Origin: Sporosarcina aquimarina | GTDB lineage: Bacteria > Bacillota > Bacilli > Bacillales_A > Planococcaceae | NCBI RefSeq assembly: GCF_019748715.1 | Contig: NZ_JACLBZ010000011.1 | Span: 1 to 43,788 of the forward strand | Length of the DNA: 43,788 nucleotides | Direction: 5' to 3' | Part shown: piece after piece, positions 34,341-42,132 of the stretch | Position numbering within the stretch: position 1 is the first letter of the stretch | How the letters are laid out: each line of letters opens with the position of its first letter | Notes under the pieces: model-generated | Database searches by the model: none | Seen by the model: only the letters and a program-made list of their open reading frames with translations | What the model was told of the DNA's origin: nothing | Position numbers and translations under genes: made by a program

Positions 34341-35678
34341 TTATTGGGCTAGTTTAGCAATTTCCTTTAGAAAATCATGTTCTTTAGGGACAAGTGGTGT
34401 ATAAAATTCAGAAATAACACTGTCTCCTTTGTCAACGTATCCACGCCCTTTGATTGGTTTCAAGAAAAATTGTTTCTGTACATCTGAGCCGAAAAGCATG
34501 CCGTATCCGAGTTCACTCATTCTACCTAATCCTAATCGAAAGTTAAATTGATCCCTTATTCCGTCCCCAAGGTATTTTGCATCTGGACGTTGACAGGCGA
34601 GGATAAGGAAGAAACCTGATTGTCTACCTAACATGACGATTTGTTTCAGTTTACTCATGACTTTCACGCTTTCTTTACCAATCATCTCCATAAACGAGGT
34701 GTACTCGTCAAAAATCAAAAAGTGGGCGGGCAAACCTAAATAAGCATAGTTTTCTCCTGTCTTGTAGTTCGGCATTTGCTTCATTTCTTCATTCCGTTTC
34801 ATCATGTCCTCATAAAATTGATCAATACAAGTCATCATATCTTCCTTTTTGTAGTACACATCGGGCATGACCGTGGCTAAGTCCGATAAATCGGCATTTT
34901 TGGGATCTAAAACATACAATTTCGCATTTGTTTTTAATAGTGCTTCAATGAGTGTAAGAATAAAATATGTCTTTCCACCACCAGTTCCACCGGCAATCAA
35001 CATATGCGGAAGTTTATCGTATTCCCAATACATCGAGTCCATAAGCCTTAAACTACCATTTTGTACAATGACTTCATTAATAGAAATACGACTATTAATT
35101 GTGTCATAGAGCAAGATGTATTCTACATAGGAATCATGTAACTCTTTTGACACTAACTCACAATACAAACCACTTTCTAATTTGGTTTCTAAATTTAAAA
35201 GAGGTTCTTGATACTTACCGAGTGTAATTTCCACTTGAATATGAAGCAATCCTTTTTCAAACCGATAATATATCTTTGGAAAATGGCTGATTTTTTCCTT
35301 CGTTTTATTGGATGAAATATCCTTAAAAAAGCCTTCTTGTGTAATTTGTTTAGTTTCATACCAGCCATTTTCTAATATCATTTTGGCAAGCTTTTGACGG
35401 TGAATGACTTGCTTTATCTTGTCATACCGATAGCGATAATAGAGATACGCATAGCCAGCTGTTATAGTAATACTGATAAGCAATGTTACCAATCCATAGG
35501 TGCTGATAAAGTATGCTTGAAACACATCCAATTGCCATGTGGTAGAGAGTAAAAAGTACAGATGAAAAGGGATAAAGGAAACGAGCCACACACCAACCAG
35601 CCCAAAGAATATAAATTGAAAAACAAGGGAAGCATCTTTTTCTTTAATGCGTTTCCCTTGTCTTTTAAAAGTGTTCAT
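34341..35678 (-). CDS. FtsK/SpoIIIE-type coupling protein (Tn916 Orf21/TcpA)
   Basis: A 445-residue membrane ATPase that brings the relaxase-DNA complex to the channel. Two N-terminal helices (residues about 20-45 and 53-75), then the FtsK motor: Walker A LIAGGTGGGKTYF (Lys236) and Walker B HFLIFDEYTSFM, with LACQRPDAKYLGDGIRDQFN following. The ATG overlaps the DUF961 stop (TAATG). Confidence 0.94.
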   Translation of the reverse strand: MNTFKRQGKRIKEKDASLVFQFIFFGLVGVWLVSFIPFHLYFLLSTTWQLDVFQAYFISTYGLVTLLISITITAGYAYLYYRYRYDKIKQVIHRQKLAKMILENGWYETKQITQEGFFKDISSNKTKEKISHFPKIYYRFEKGLLHIQVEITLGKYQEPLLNLETKLESGLYCELVSKELHDSYVEYILLYDTINSRISINEVIVQNGSLRLMDSMYWEYDKLPHMLIAGGTGGGKTYFILTLIEALLKTNAKLYVLDPKNADLSDLATVMPDVYYKKEDMMTCIDQFYEDMMKRNEEMKQMPNYKTGENYAYLGLPAHFLIFDEYTSFMEMIGKESVKVMSKLKQIVMLGRQSGFFLILACQRPDAKYLGDGIRDQFNFRLGLGRMSELGYGMLFGSDVQKQFFLKPIKGRGYVDKGDSVISEFYTPLVPKEHDFLKEIAKLAQ

Positions 35679-36058
35679 TATTTTTCCTTATCAGGAGTAG
35701 ACTTTGAAACATTACTAGTCGATGTTGTCGCTTTTCCCTTTAGGACTAAATCATCTGCCTTGATGTACCAATCCACATCTGCACCACGAAAGGTTGCATT
35801 TGCGACCGTATCGGCGACAGGGTTAATGATTTCTACTTCCGCATTGTAATCAAACTCTTTCAAAGGTACGGAAGCAGGTATGCTCACTTGAATCATACGT
35901 CCTTGTTCACGAGACTTTAAGTCATAGGTGCGTTCCTTGACTTCAGAAGATACCGTGCCATCTTCATTTTGAAGAAATACCTCACGACGTAATGCGGAAA
36001 ACTTTAGTAATCCAAATGTCTTTTCTTTATCAATGACAATACCTTGTGCTAATCTCAT
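35678..36058 (-). CDS. DUF961/YdcP-family protein (Tn916 Orf22 type)
   Basis: A 126-residue protein of the DUF961 family (LAQGIVIDKEKTFGLLKFSA, VQVSIPASVP-type central strand, WYIKADDLVLKG). In ICEBs1 the YdcP homologue is needed for transfer and aids the helicase in conjugative replication. The first genes of the transfer operon are two such paralogues. Confidence 0.85.
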   Translation of the reverse strand: MRLAQGIVIDKEKTFGLLKFSALRREVFLQNEDGTVSSEVKERTYDLKSREQGRMIQVSIPASVPLKEFDYNAEVEIINPVADTVANATFRGADVDWYIKADDLVLKGKATTSTSNVSKSTPDKEK

Positions 36059-36071
36059 GTTTTTTTCCTCC

Positions 36072-36386
36072 TTATGCTTTTACCATGTCATCTGCATGTA
36101 AAATATAATTTGTGAAACCACGTTCTCCAATTTTATACCCCTCTGCGGTAATTCTGGCATTGACTAATTTTACTTTTTCCTCATGTTCAAAGAACTTTTC
36201 TCCTGCTTCTTGTGGGAGAACCACCTCAATATCATCTGCACGTTGAATATCGGAATATAGATTATAGCTGCGAGAAAGAGTGGTCATGCGTCCATTAATC
36301 CGTCGTTGTTCAACTTTTCCTTCTCCTGCATATTCTAAATTTCCAAAAGTCTTTTCCATGTTCGGAATAACATATTTTAATTCCAT
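36072..36386 (-). CDS. DUF961/YdcP-family protein (Tn916 Orf23 type)
   Basis: A 104-residue paralogue of the next gene, with ELKYVIPNMEKTFGNLEYAG at the start and GFTNYILHADDMVKA at the end. AAAAGAGG precedes the paired ATGs. Same order as orf23-orf22 in Tn916. Confidence 0.83.
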   Translation of the reverse strand: MELKYVIPNMEKTFGNLEYAGEGKVEQRRINGRMTTLSRSYNLYSDIQRADDIEVVLPQEAGEKFFEHEEKVKLVNARITAEGYKIGERGFTNYILHADDMVKA

Positions 36387-36487
36387 CATATAAACCTCTT
36401 TTCTTGTTTTAATTTTTGGTTATCTATGAAAAGCCAGGGCAGAAGGGAGGGGAACGAGAAAAATACATCTTCATTTGTCAATCACTC

Positions 36488-36682
36488 CTATGTTTCTTGC
36501 AAACGATAATCCACACGCCCATAAATCACACACCAAAAGACAACCATCGTTTCACCTTGTTGGTCACGTACCGATTTCCCACAAGGGAAAAACGGAAAGT
36601 CTTCAATCTCAATTTCATTCATAACAAAATGATCATCGATCCATTCCATCACCTTTTCTTCATTTTCTTCCAAAGAAACCAC
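36488..36682 (-). CDS. Small acidic ICE leader protein, unknown function
   Basis: A 64-residue acidic ORF (EWIDDHFVMNEIEIEDFPFF, GETMVVFWCVIYGRVDY). AAGGAAGGAG lies just upstream; either GTG 36682 or the TTG three codons later can be the start. It is first in the transfer operon, ahead of the DUF961 pair. I do not recognise a named family. The overlapping plus-strand frame lacks a ribosome site. Confidence 0.6.
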   Translation of the reverse strand: MVSLEENEEKVMEWIDDHFVMNEIEIEDFPFFPCGKSVRDQQGETMVVFWCVIYGRVDYRLQET

Positions 36683-36708
36683 ACTCCTTCCTTGATTTAG
36701 ACAATAAA

Positions 36709-36737
36709 AAAAGCATGACAGATGGAATTTGTCACAC
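36709..36737 (-). terminator. Terminator after the methyltransferase gene
   Basis: On the minus strand GTGACA pairs with TGTCAT around a 9-nt loop, followed by GC and a run of seven T. It separates the methyltransferase transcript from the transfer operon. Confidence 0.65.
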
Positions 36738-36751
36738 GTTAGTTGATTTAT

Positions 36752-37831
36752 CTATAAAATTTCTGCAATACCAGCCATGATATATTCAGCACATGGTACG
36801 GCAATTGCATTTCCAATTGCTTTATATCTTGCATAATCACTAATGGATTCACCATTATTTCCAAATGCTGTCCAGTCTTCTGGTAATCCCATCAAACGTT
36901 CACATTCCAACGGAGTTAGTTGTCGGATATAACCTTCTTCTTCTTTCCCTTCATACCAAAAAGAAAATATATTAACTGAACCAGCTAGCAAAGTGGGGAA
37001 AGGATCATTTGTCCGTCCAAAGCTCCCAATGAATCCTGATTTGTTTTTATCTTTTGCGGTACTTCGCATACGTCTTTCTTGAAAGGGACGGACGACGGGT
37101 ATTTTCCTCCTTGTTTTTTCAGAAGATCTTCGACTGGCCGCGGTGGAGGGCAGCCTGTCTTCTCCGCAAGACGCAGGAAATGATTGCAATTCGCGGGTTT
37201 TAAATAATATTTCTCTGGCACGTTTTCCTCCAAAATCTGCCACGAGGAAGATACGTCTTCTTCTTTGAGGAAGCGTGGGCTTTCCCCAATATCGGGCATC
37301 CAACACGCGCCAGCACACATCAACCTCATTCCCTCGGACCATTCCCGCTTTTGCCCAGACTCCAGAAGTAGGCATTGGAATTTCGGTATTTGTGAACGAT
37401 TCAAGCACGGCCTTAAAATCCAACCTGTTATTTGATGAAAAAGCTCCCATGACGTTTTCCCAAACAGCGATAACTGGATATGTTCCATTCGTTGCACACC
37501 TCATTTCTTCAATAATTCGTATTGCATGATAAAACAAACTGGATTGACTCCCAGTAAGACCTTCTCGTTTACCGATATTGGATAAGTTCTGACAAGGTGA
37601 ACCAAATGTAATGATATGAACAGGTGGAATTTCTTCTCCATTTACTTTAGTAATATCTCCTAAATGAAGCATGTTAGGAAAATGCCGTTTTGTAATAGAT
37701 ATAGGTGCTTTTTCAATCTCACTTGCCCATGTTGGACTAATTCCAAAACGGGAAGCAGAGAGGGGGAAGACACCGATTCCGTCAAAAAGGCTTCCAATTT
37801 TTAAATTTGTGTTATAAATCTTTTTATTCAT
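36752..37831 (-). CDS. C5 cytosine-specific DNA methyltransferase
   Basis: A 359-residue enzyme transferring methyl from S-adenosylmethionine to cytosine C5. Motif I is GSLFDGIGVFPL, motif IV GSPCQNLS with catalytic Cys80, motif VI VWENV, motif VIII PQRRRRIFLV and motif X YKAIGNAIAVP. The variable target-recognition region (about 200-280) is Arg- and Ser-rich. ATG at 37831 has GGAGGTG 8 nt upstream. No restriction nuclease is adjacent, so it is solitary and probably shields the ICE from host restriction. Its own terminator and that of the Gabija-like pair isolate it. Confidence 0.92.
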   Translation of the reverse strand: MNKKIYNTNLKIGSLFDGIGVFPLSASRFGISPTWASEIEKAPISITKRHFPNMLHLGDITKVNGEEIPPVHIITFGSPCQNLSNIGKREGLTGSQSSLFYHAIRIIEEMRCATNGTYPVIAVWENVMGAFSSNNRLDFKAVLESFTNTEIPMPTSGVWAKAGMVRGNEVDVCWRVLDARYWGKPTLPQRRRRIFLVADFGGKRAREILFKTRELQSFPASCGEDRLPSTAASRRSSEKTRRKIPVVRPFQERRMRSTAKDKNKSGFIGSFGRTNDPFPTLLAGSVNIFSFWYEGKEEEGYIRQLTPLECERLMGLPEDWTAFGNNGESISDYARYKAIGNAIAVPCAEYIMAGIAEIL

Positions 37832-37861
37832 TTCATATTTCACCTCCAATTTAACAACAAA

Positions 37862-37906
37862 AAACGCCATTTGTCGGTAAGTAAATACCGTCCAAATGGC
37901 GTTGCA
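37862..37906 (-). terminator. Terminator of the Gabija-like operon
   Basis: AACGCCATTTG and its exact complement form an 11-bp outer stem with an inner CGGTA/TACCG stem; on the minus strand a T run follows. It lies immediately after the helicase stop and before the methyltransferase. Confidence 0.85.
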
Positions 37907-37918
37907 AGTAAACGTTAA

Positions 37919-39025
37919 TTAATATTCGTATATGGGGAGTATATCCGTTTCGATATTATTTTTACATACAATTGCAACACTATATCGTGCTCTTGTTACC
38001 GCTACATAAAATTTACATTTAATATCAAAATCATCCAGCTTTTTATCATTCAATAACCAGTCTGATATCTTTTGAGTTGGATATATTAATACCCGATCTC
38101 GTGTTGTTCCTTTGGATTCCCCAAAATTCTTTACTTCATAATTGGGGTTTACTTTTTTAGTGCGAGAATATCTTAATTGTGTTGGAGAATACTCTATTAA
38201 ATAACGTTCAATATCCTTTTCTCTTACAAGAAAAACCCCATCATGTCCTGTAATTTCATTATGGAGAGAATCACAGGATGGATATTCAGGGAATAGATAG
38301 TTGGCGAAATTACAGATAATCTGGTTATTACGCCAACTATCTTTAAGAGTATCTGTATCGATATTAACATCTATAGATTTGCATTCATTTAATATAAATT
38401 CTTGTATTTTTCCATCGGAGTATTTTTTATATTTGTCAGGAAAATGAGTTTGATATGTTACTTGTCTAGGATCACCAGCAATTTTAATAATTGAATCGGA
38501 TTGAAACAAAAGTTTTATTATCTCTAAATCATATCCTGCCATATCCTGTACTTCATCTATAAAGATATGTTTAAACAGTCTAGCAATCCGTTCAATTACA
38601 TATCCATTATTTTTGTCATTACAACGAACAACAAATTTTGAGAGCTTGTCTGAATATATTTGGAAATCATTTGAAAAATAATGTTTTTCAACTTCTGTTT
38701 CTTTGTAGTACACTGGGAACTTTCCGTTTTTATATCTAAATCCTGATTTTTTATTCATCAATAACAAACCATTTATATTTTTATTTGTTAGTTTTCCTTG
38801 GTATGGTTTTGCACCATGCTCAATTAAAAACGAAAACCATGTTCTGATAGTAACGTTGTGTGGAATGACACCATTATTTAACTCGAAAAATTTCTTTCTT
38901 ATTTCTTCTTTATTTTCTTCTGTAAAAGTAGTAATTAGAACACTTTCCGTAAGCTTTAATGATTCTTGTACAAAATGGGTAGTTTTTCCCGCGCCAGCCG
39001 CAGCTATTAAAAGATTATTTTTCAT
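37919..39025 (-). CDS. gajB: GajB-like UvrD-type helicase, compact
   Basis: A 368-residue SF1A helicase: Walker A AAAGAGKTTHF (residues 10-18), motif II IFIDEVQDMAG (Asp157), motif III IKIAGDPRQVTY, motif IV WRNNQIICNFAN, motif V-like GESKGTTRDRVLI and motif VI FYVAVTRARYSVAIV. All core motifs are present, but it is shorter than the roughly 490-residue GajB of the founding Gabija system, so 1B/2B-type insertions must be small. Its start overlaps the nuclease stop (TGATG), the arrangement of Gabija, where GajB senses or unwinds DNA ends and activates GajA. Confidence 0.8.
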   Translation of the reverse strand: MKNNLLIAAAGAGKTTHFVQESLKLTESVLITTFTEENKEEIRKKFFELNNGVIPHNVTIRTWFSFLIEHGAKPYQGKLTNKNINGLLLMNKKSGFRYKNGKFPVYYKETEVEKHYFSNDFQIYSDKLSKFVVRCNDKNNGYVIERIARLFKHIFIDEVQDMAGYDLEIIKLLFQSDSIIKIAGDPRQVTYQTHFPDKYKKYSDGKIQEFILNECKSIDVNIDTDTLKDSWRNNQIICNFANYLFPEYPSCDSLHNEITGHDGVFLVREKDIERYLIEYSPTQLRYSRTKKVNPNYEVKNFGESKGTTRDRVLIYPTQKISDWLLNDKKLDDFDIKCKFYVAVTRARYSVAIVCKNNIETDILPIYEY

Positions 39026-40662
39026 CACAAGGCCCTCATAATAAATTCCGGATAATTAATCTTATCTTGAGATGAAAATATTTTTAATGCACAATCAGTC
39101 TTATTTGATTTCATGTACTTAAGTAGAGAGTCTTCAGTTTCATATTTGGTATCGAATATAGAATTCAACTTTTCTAAACTGTTTGCACGTAATAAGGCTG
39201 GTTCTAGAGTATTATAATTAAAAGGTTTATTATCTTTTCCTATAGTTAGTGGTCCAGTGTGTATTTTTTCTTCATAGCAAATCTCGATATTTGATTTTTT
39301 GTTTTTTCCTAAGTAATTCTTATATTTCCGTTTTAAGGACTCTAAATCTCCATCATTGTCTGTAACAACTTTTACAGGTATCTCTAAGCATTCAGCAATT
39401 TCTAAGAACCTTAGGAAAGATGTACCTACGGAAATGATTTCTACTTCGTCTTCAATAGGTAATTTATCATTGTTGTTGTCCCTATATGCCCTTTGAAGTA
39501 CTAATTCGTCAGAATCTCCTTCAACTAGGATTGCTTTCTTGCATAATATTAACCGCAGAGTGTCATATCCGGATACTTTTTCAAAAAAATCTTTGGAACT
39601 TAAATGATCAAACTTAACTGTTTTTTGTTTATTTAATAATATTAAATTATCTAACCCCAATTTATTAGAAACAAAACTACTATGAGTAGATAGTATAATC
39701 TGCTTATCATGATAATTGTCTTTGATGTTATTTAGCAGTTGGTTAAGTCGCGAATGGCTAATATGACATTCTGGTTCTTCAATTAGGATTATAGATGAAG
39801 CTTCTGCCCTTTTGTTTGACAAAGCTAAATCAGTTTTTATAATAGATTGCTCCCCTTTACCGATAAAATCAAAGGGGATTTTATCAAGTTGAGTTATTAA
39901 ACTACCGTCCCAAGTTGAACGTGACCCTAAATCAACGGTCAATTCAATTTCTTTATTACTTAATTTAGATATATCAGTTATTTTCGAGTTAATGTCAGCA
40001 ATCGATTGGTCTTTTGAAAAAGTTTCTTTTACTTTTCTATAGGCTTGTGCAACTTTAGTTTTTTCATCAGTATCTAAAATATTTTGAACAATTCTAGATA
40101 TATAAATATCAGATCCATTTCGAAACTTGCTAAAACCTACATCGATAAACGATGACTTAATTGGAATGCTTCTAGCAGTCAATGCTTTTCTTGCGAAAGA
40201 GTACCATTCCACATCATAGTATTCAATTGGTAGACTTTCTATATTTCCCGATTTTATTAAAGATTCATATTCTTCATTATATTTTTCATCTAAGGCAATT
40301 TTTAGTGCAATTCCACTAGTTTTTCCTGTAGTCTTCTTTTCAGAAAACTTATCACCTTCTAAAATGGGGAGAACTTCATCTAAATATAATTCAATTAAAA
40401 TATAAGGTGGTTCAGATGTCTTTCCATCGTTAACATTTTCTAAATACTCTTTTACAACTTCATAGTTAAATAAATATTGTGTTAGATTTCCTTTGACTAA
40501 CTTCCCCCTAAATATACCGCTGAGAGCCAAATGTATTGCCTCTAAAATGGTAGATTTTCCAGCTTCATTATTTCCAACTAAGATATTTATTCCCTTTTTA
40601 AAATCTAAAGTGAAAGAACCCTTGATACATTTAAAATTCTCGATTTTTACACTTCTGATCAT
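39025..40662 (-). CDS. gajA: GajA-like OLD-family ATPase-TOPRIM nuclease
   Basis: A 545-residue class 2 OLD nuclease. An ABC-type ATPase domain comes first: Walker A LVGNNEAGKSTIL (30-41), Walker B IILIEEPEC (Glu295, Glu296), and STHSSFVSN as the H-loop. The TOPRIM domain follows with Glu381 in AILVEGDSDEL and Asp435/Asp437 in VVTDNDGDL. In Gabija, GajA is a sequence-specific nickase held off by nucleotides and triggered when they fall during phage replication. AGGAG precedes the ATG. It is coupled to the helicase gene and is the outermost ICE gene at the attR side. Confidence 0.85.
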   Translation of the reverse strand: MIRSVKIENFKCIKGSFTLDFKKGINILVGNNEAGKSTILEAIHLALSGIFRGKLVKGNLTQYLFNYEVVKEYLENVNDGKTSEPPYILIELYLDEVLPILEGDKFSEKKTTGKTSGIALKIALDEKYNEEYESLIKSGNIESLPIEYYDVEWYSFARKALTARSIPIKSSFIDVGFSKFRNGSDIYISRIVQNILDTDEKTKVAQAYRKVKETFSKDQSIADINSKITDISKLSNKEIELTVDLGSRSTWDGSLITQLDKIPFDFIGKGEQSIIKTDLALSNKRAEASSIILIEEPECHISHSRLNQLLNNIKDNYHDKQIILSTHSSFVSNKLGLDNLILLNKQKTVKFDHLSSKDFFEKVSGYDTLRLILCKKAILVEGDSDELVLQRAYRDNNNDKLPIEDEVEIISVGTSFLRFLEIAECLEIPVKVVTDNDGDLESLKRKYKNYLGKNKKSNIEICYEEKIHTGPLTIGKDNKPFNYNTLEPALLRANSLEKLNSIFDTKYETEDSLLKYMKSNKTDCALKIFSSQDKINYPEFIMRAL

Positions 40663-40767
40663 TGTCTCTCTCCTATATAATATTCTATAAATTTATTATC
40701 AGGTATTTTTTAGGAAAAGACAATCTAATGCACTATAAATAAGAATCTATTCAAATTTCCCAATGAA

Positions 40768-40792
40768 AAAAGACGCCTCAATTGAAACGTCT
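40768..40792 (-). terminator. Inward-facing terminator near attR
   Basis: On the minus strand AGACG...CGTCT with a 12-nt partly paired loop is followed by TTTTTTC. It would shield the ICE from transcription entering across attR. No gene is seen between 40663 and 41114. Confidence 0.6.
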
Positions 40793-40839
40793 ATTGTTTA
40801 AGATATCAAATATTTATAGTGATAACTCTAAATTAGGAT

Positions 40840-40866
40840 TTGCATTTATTGCATTAAAATTGCATT
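40840..40866. repeat. Candidate integrase arm-type sites, right end
   Basis: Three TTGCATT words at 40840-40846, 40849-40855 and 40860-40866, direct orientation, about 95 nt inside attR. They match the pair at 15000-15017; the extended word TTGCATTATT is shared. Confidence 0.5.
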
Positions 40867-40960
40867 ATTTTAATTTTTAATATCATATTATAAGAGTTGA
40901 TACTTCTTAAAAACCCTTTAAAATCAATGATATTGCTCTATATCAAGCACCGTGAAAGTA

Positions 40961-40971
40961 GAGTGGGAGTA
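40961..40971. repeat. ICE attachment site attR
   Basis: Exact copy of GAGTGGGAGTA from the guaA 3' end, followed by A so that a TAA stop would be formed if rejoined to guaA. It marks the right end of the element. Confidence 0.85.
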
Positions 40972-41008
40972 ATCTTTGTCTTCACATGCAAATTTTTATA
41001 GGTAAGTT

Positions 41009-41053
41009 GAACTCCCTTCTATTTGATAACATCAAGTAGTGGGAGTTTTTATA
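41009..41053 (+). terminator. Probable original guaA terminator, displaced by the ICE
   Basis: AACTCCC pairs with GGGAGTT, with inner pairing of TTTGAT with ATCAAG, followed by a T run. It lies about 40 nt beyond attR, the distance expected downstream of the guaA stop before integration. Confidence 0.7.
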
Positions 41054-41114
41054 TAGATCGGCACAGGGGCATTATAGGTGAGAGGTAATCATTAATTGAG
41101 GAGAAATTAAAAGT

Positions 41115-41708
41115 GTGAACAGTAAAACGAATATACAAAAACAGTTTTATAAAATTTATAAAGGACTCATCAGTATTTCAGAGTTTGAAGAATGGCTCTA
41201 TAGAGCACAAGATATTGAAATTGTTTACGGCGAAGATTTTTACTTCGACTTACTAGATCTGGATTATAGAAAGAAACATATAAAAAATGATTTAGACAGG
41301 CTGCTTGAGCCGAAAATTCCTTTTGATGAATTTGAACAGAAGAGGATTATTGCGCTTTTGGAAAACATCATATATGAAAAAGAAGGTATCGTAGAAAACT
41401 TAGAACAGTTATATGATGATTATTGCAGTGGATACTCATTTTTGCGGTATTTAGGGCTTAGTTATATCACGAGAATTGATGGAATTCCTAAGCTGAAGCA
41501 TGAAGGTGAATGGGATGAAAACGAATTTAAGAGTAAAAGAGAAATATTGAGTAATGTGAAATCAAAGATCATAAAAGAAGCGGTGAGGTTATTGCATTTT
41601 TTCCAAAACGGTTTGATACAAATAGTTGAAGAAAATGAGTATCGCGATTATCGAAAAGAAGAAGAGAAAATAGAGCTCACCAGGATTGAAAAGATGTTTA
41701 ATGAATAA
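41115..41708 (+). CDS. Hypothetical acidic protein, possibly of an immunity type
   Basis: A 197-residue soluble, charged protein with mainly helical character (FYKIYKGLISISEFEEWLYR, GEDFYFDLLDLDYRKKHIKN, ILSNVKSKIIKEAVRLLHFF). The opening pattern (short helix, EEWLY, then acidic YFDLL) recalls small proteins found with polymorphic toxins in Firmicutes, but I cannot name a family. GTG start with GAGGAG about 11 nt upstream. No toxin is nearby. It lies just outside the ICE, in the gap that is short in Bacillus subtilis. Confidence 0.65.
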   Translation: MNSKTNIQKQFYKIYKGLISISEFEEWLYRAQDIEIVYGEDFYFDLLDLDYRKKHIKNDLDRLLEPKIPFDEFEQKRIIALLENIIYEKEGIVENLEQLYDDYCSGYSFLRYLGLSYITRIDGIPKLKHEGEWDENEFKSKREILSNVKSKIIKEAVRLLHFFQNGLIQIVEENEYRDYRKEEEKIELTRIEKMFNE

Positions 41709-41780
41709 ACCGTTGTTTTGATGAAACGGGCAATCCGGCGCTTGATGGTTTTATAAAAATGGCGGCGATTGAGGAATAAC
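41709..41780 (+). pseudogene. Possible C-terminal gene fragment
   Basis: Right after the preceding gene an open stretch reads NRCFDETGNPALDGFIKMAA followed by IEE and a stop near 41779. It looks like the end of a protein with no body. The rest of the gap to 41967 holds no gene that I can support; a small CAGTCGCCGACTG palindrome is at about 41900. Confidence 0.25.
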
Positions 41781-41967
41781 AGGGAAGGCTGAAAATATCT
41801 CCTGACGTGTAAATAATTGGAGTGTTAAATGAACAAAAATTGTTTTGTATATTTAACAATATCGTGCTACTATTTATTATATTGTAATTAAAAAAATGCA
41901 GTCGCCGACTGTCTATAACTAAATGTGCAGCTGAAATAAAATCCGGCATTGCATTACAATTGAATAC

Positions 41968-42036
41968 GATCGTATAACGCTAGGAATATGGCCTGGAAGT
42001 CTCTACCGAAACACCGTAAATGTTTCGACTACGATC
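41968..42036 (+). ncRNA. Guanine riboswitch aptamer (purine family)
   Basis: P1 is formed by GATCGTA (41968-41974) and TACGATC (42030-42036). The conserved core is visible: AATATGGCCTGG, GTCTCTACC, ACACCGTAAATGT and the J3/1 segment GACTACG. The base that pairs with the ligand is C (GAC before TACG), so it should bind guanine or hypoxanthine, not adenine. It precedes a guanine/hypoxanthine permease, the expected target. Confidence 0.93.
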
Positions 42037-42070
42037 CTGAATAGAAGAGTTTTTTCTATTGGATTGACTG

Positions 42071-42107
42071 GAGGTATACGAACTGATTTCGTATGCCTCT
42101 TTTTTTA
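42071..42107 (+). terminator. Expression-platform terminator of the pbuG riboswitch
   Basis: GAGGTATACGAA pairs with TTCGTATGCCTC (one G-U) around a short loop, followed by eight T. It lies between the aptamer and pbuG, so guanine binding should switch the transporter off by early termination. Confidence 0.88.
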
Positions 42108-42132
42108 CATAATGAGCATAAGGAAGGTCACA

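Larger units (their letters stand above)
14929..40971. mobile_element. Integrative and conjugative element of the Tn916/ICEBs1 type in guaA
   Basis: A 26-kb element bounded by an 11-bp direct repeat, one copy in the guaA 3' end. It has a tyrosine integrase and small DUF3173 gene at one end, Orf7/Orf8-type regulators, and a Tn916-order conjugation module with oriT, all on the minus strand. Accessory genes fall in two places: a decayed cargo block (17.7-24.96 kb) between regulators and TcpC, where Tn916 itself carries tet(M), and a methyltransferase plus Gabija-like pair at the right end. All backbone genes are full length, so transfer may still be possible. It separates guaA from pbuG, which are neighbours in Bacillus subtilis. 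Confidence 0.92.

Noticed and set aside
36416..36700. Plus-strand 94-residue frame opposite the small ICE leader gene
   Set aside because: It lacks a ribosome site and is antisense to a frame with a strong AAGGAAGGAG site in the same operon direction as the transfer genes.
42064..42132. Longer N-terminus for PbuG
   Set aside because: The upstream part encodes the riboswitch terminator hairpin; the ATG at 42133 has a ribosome site and matches the family start.
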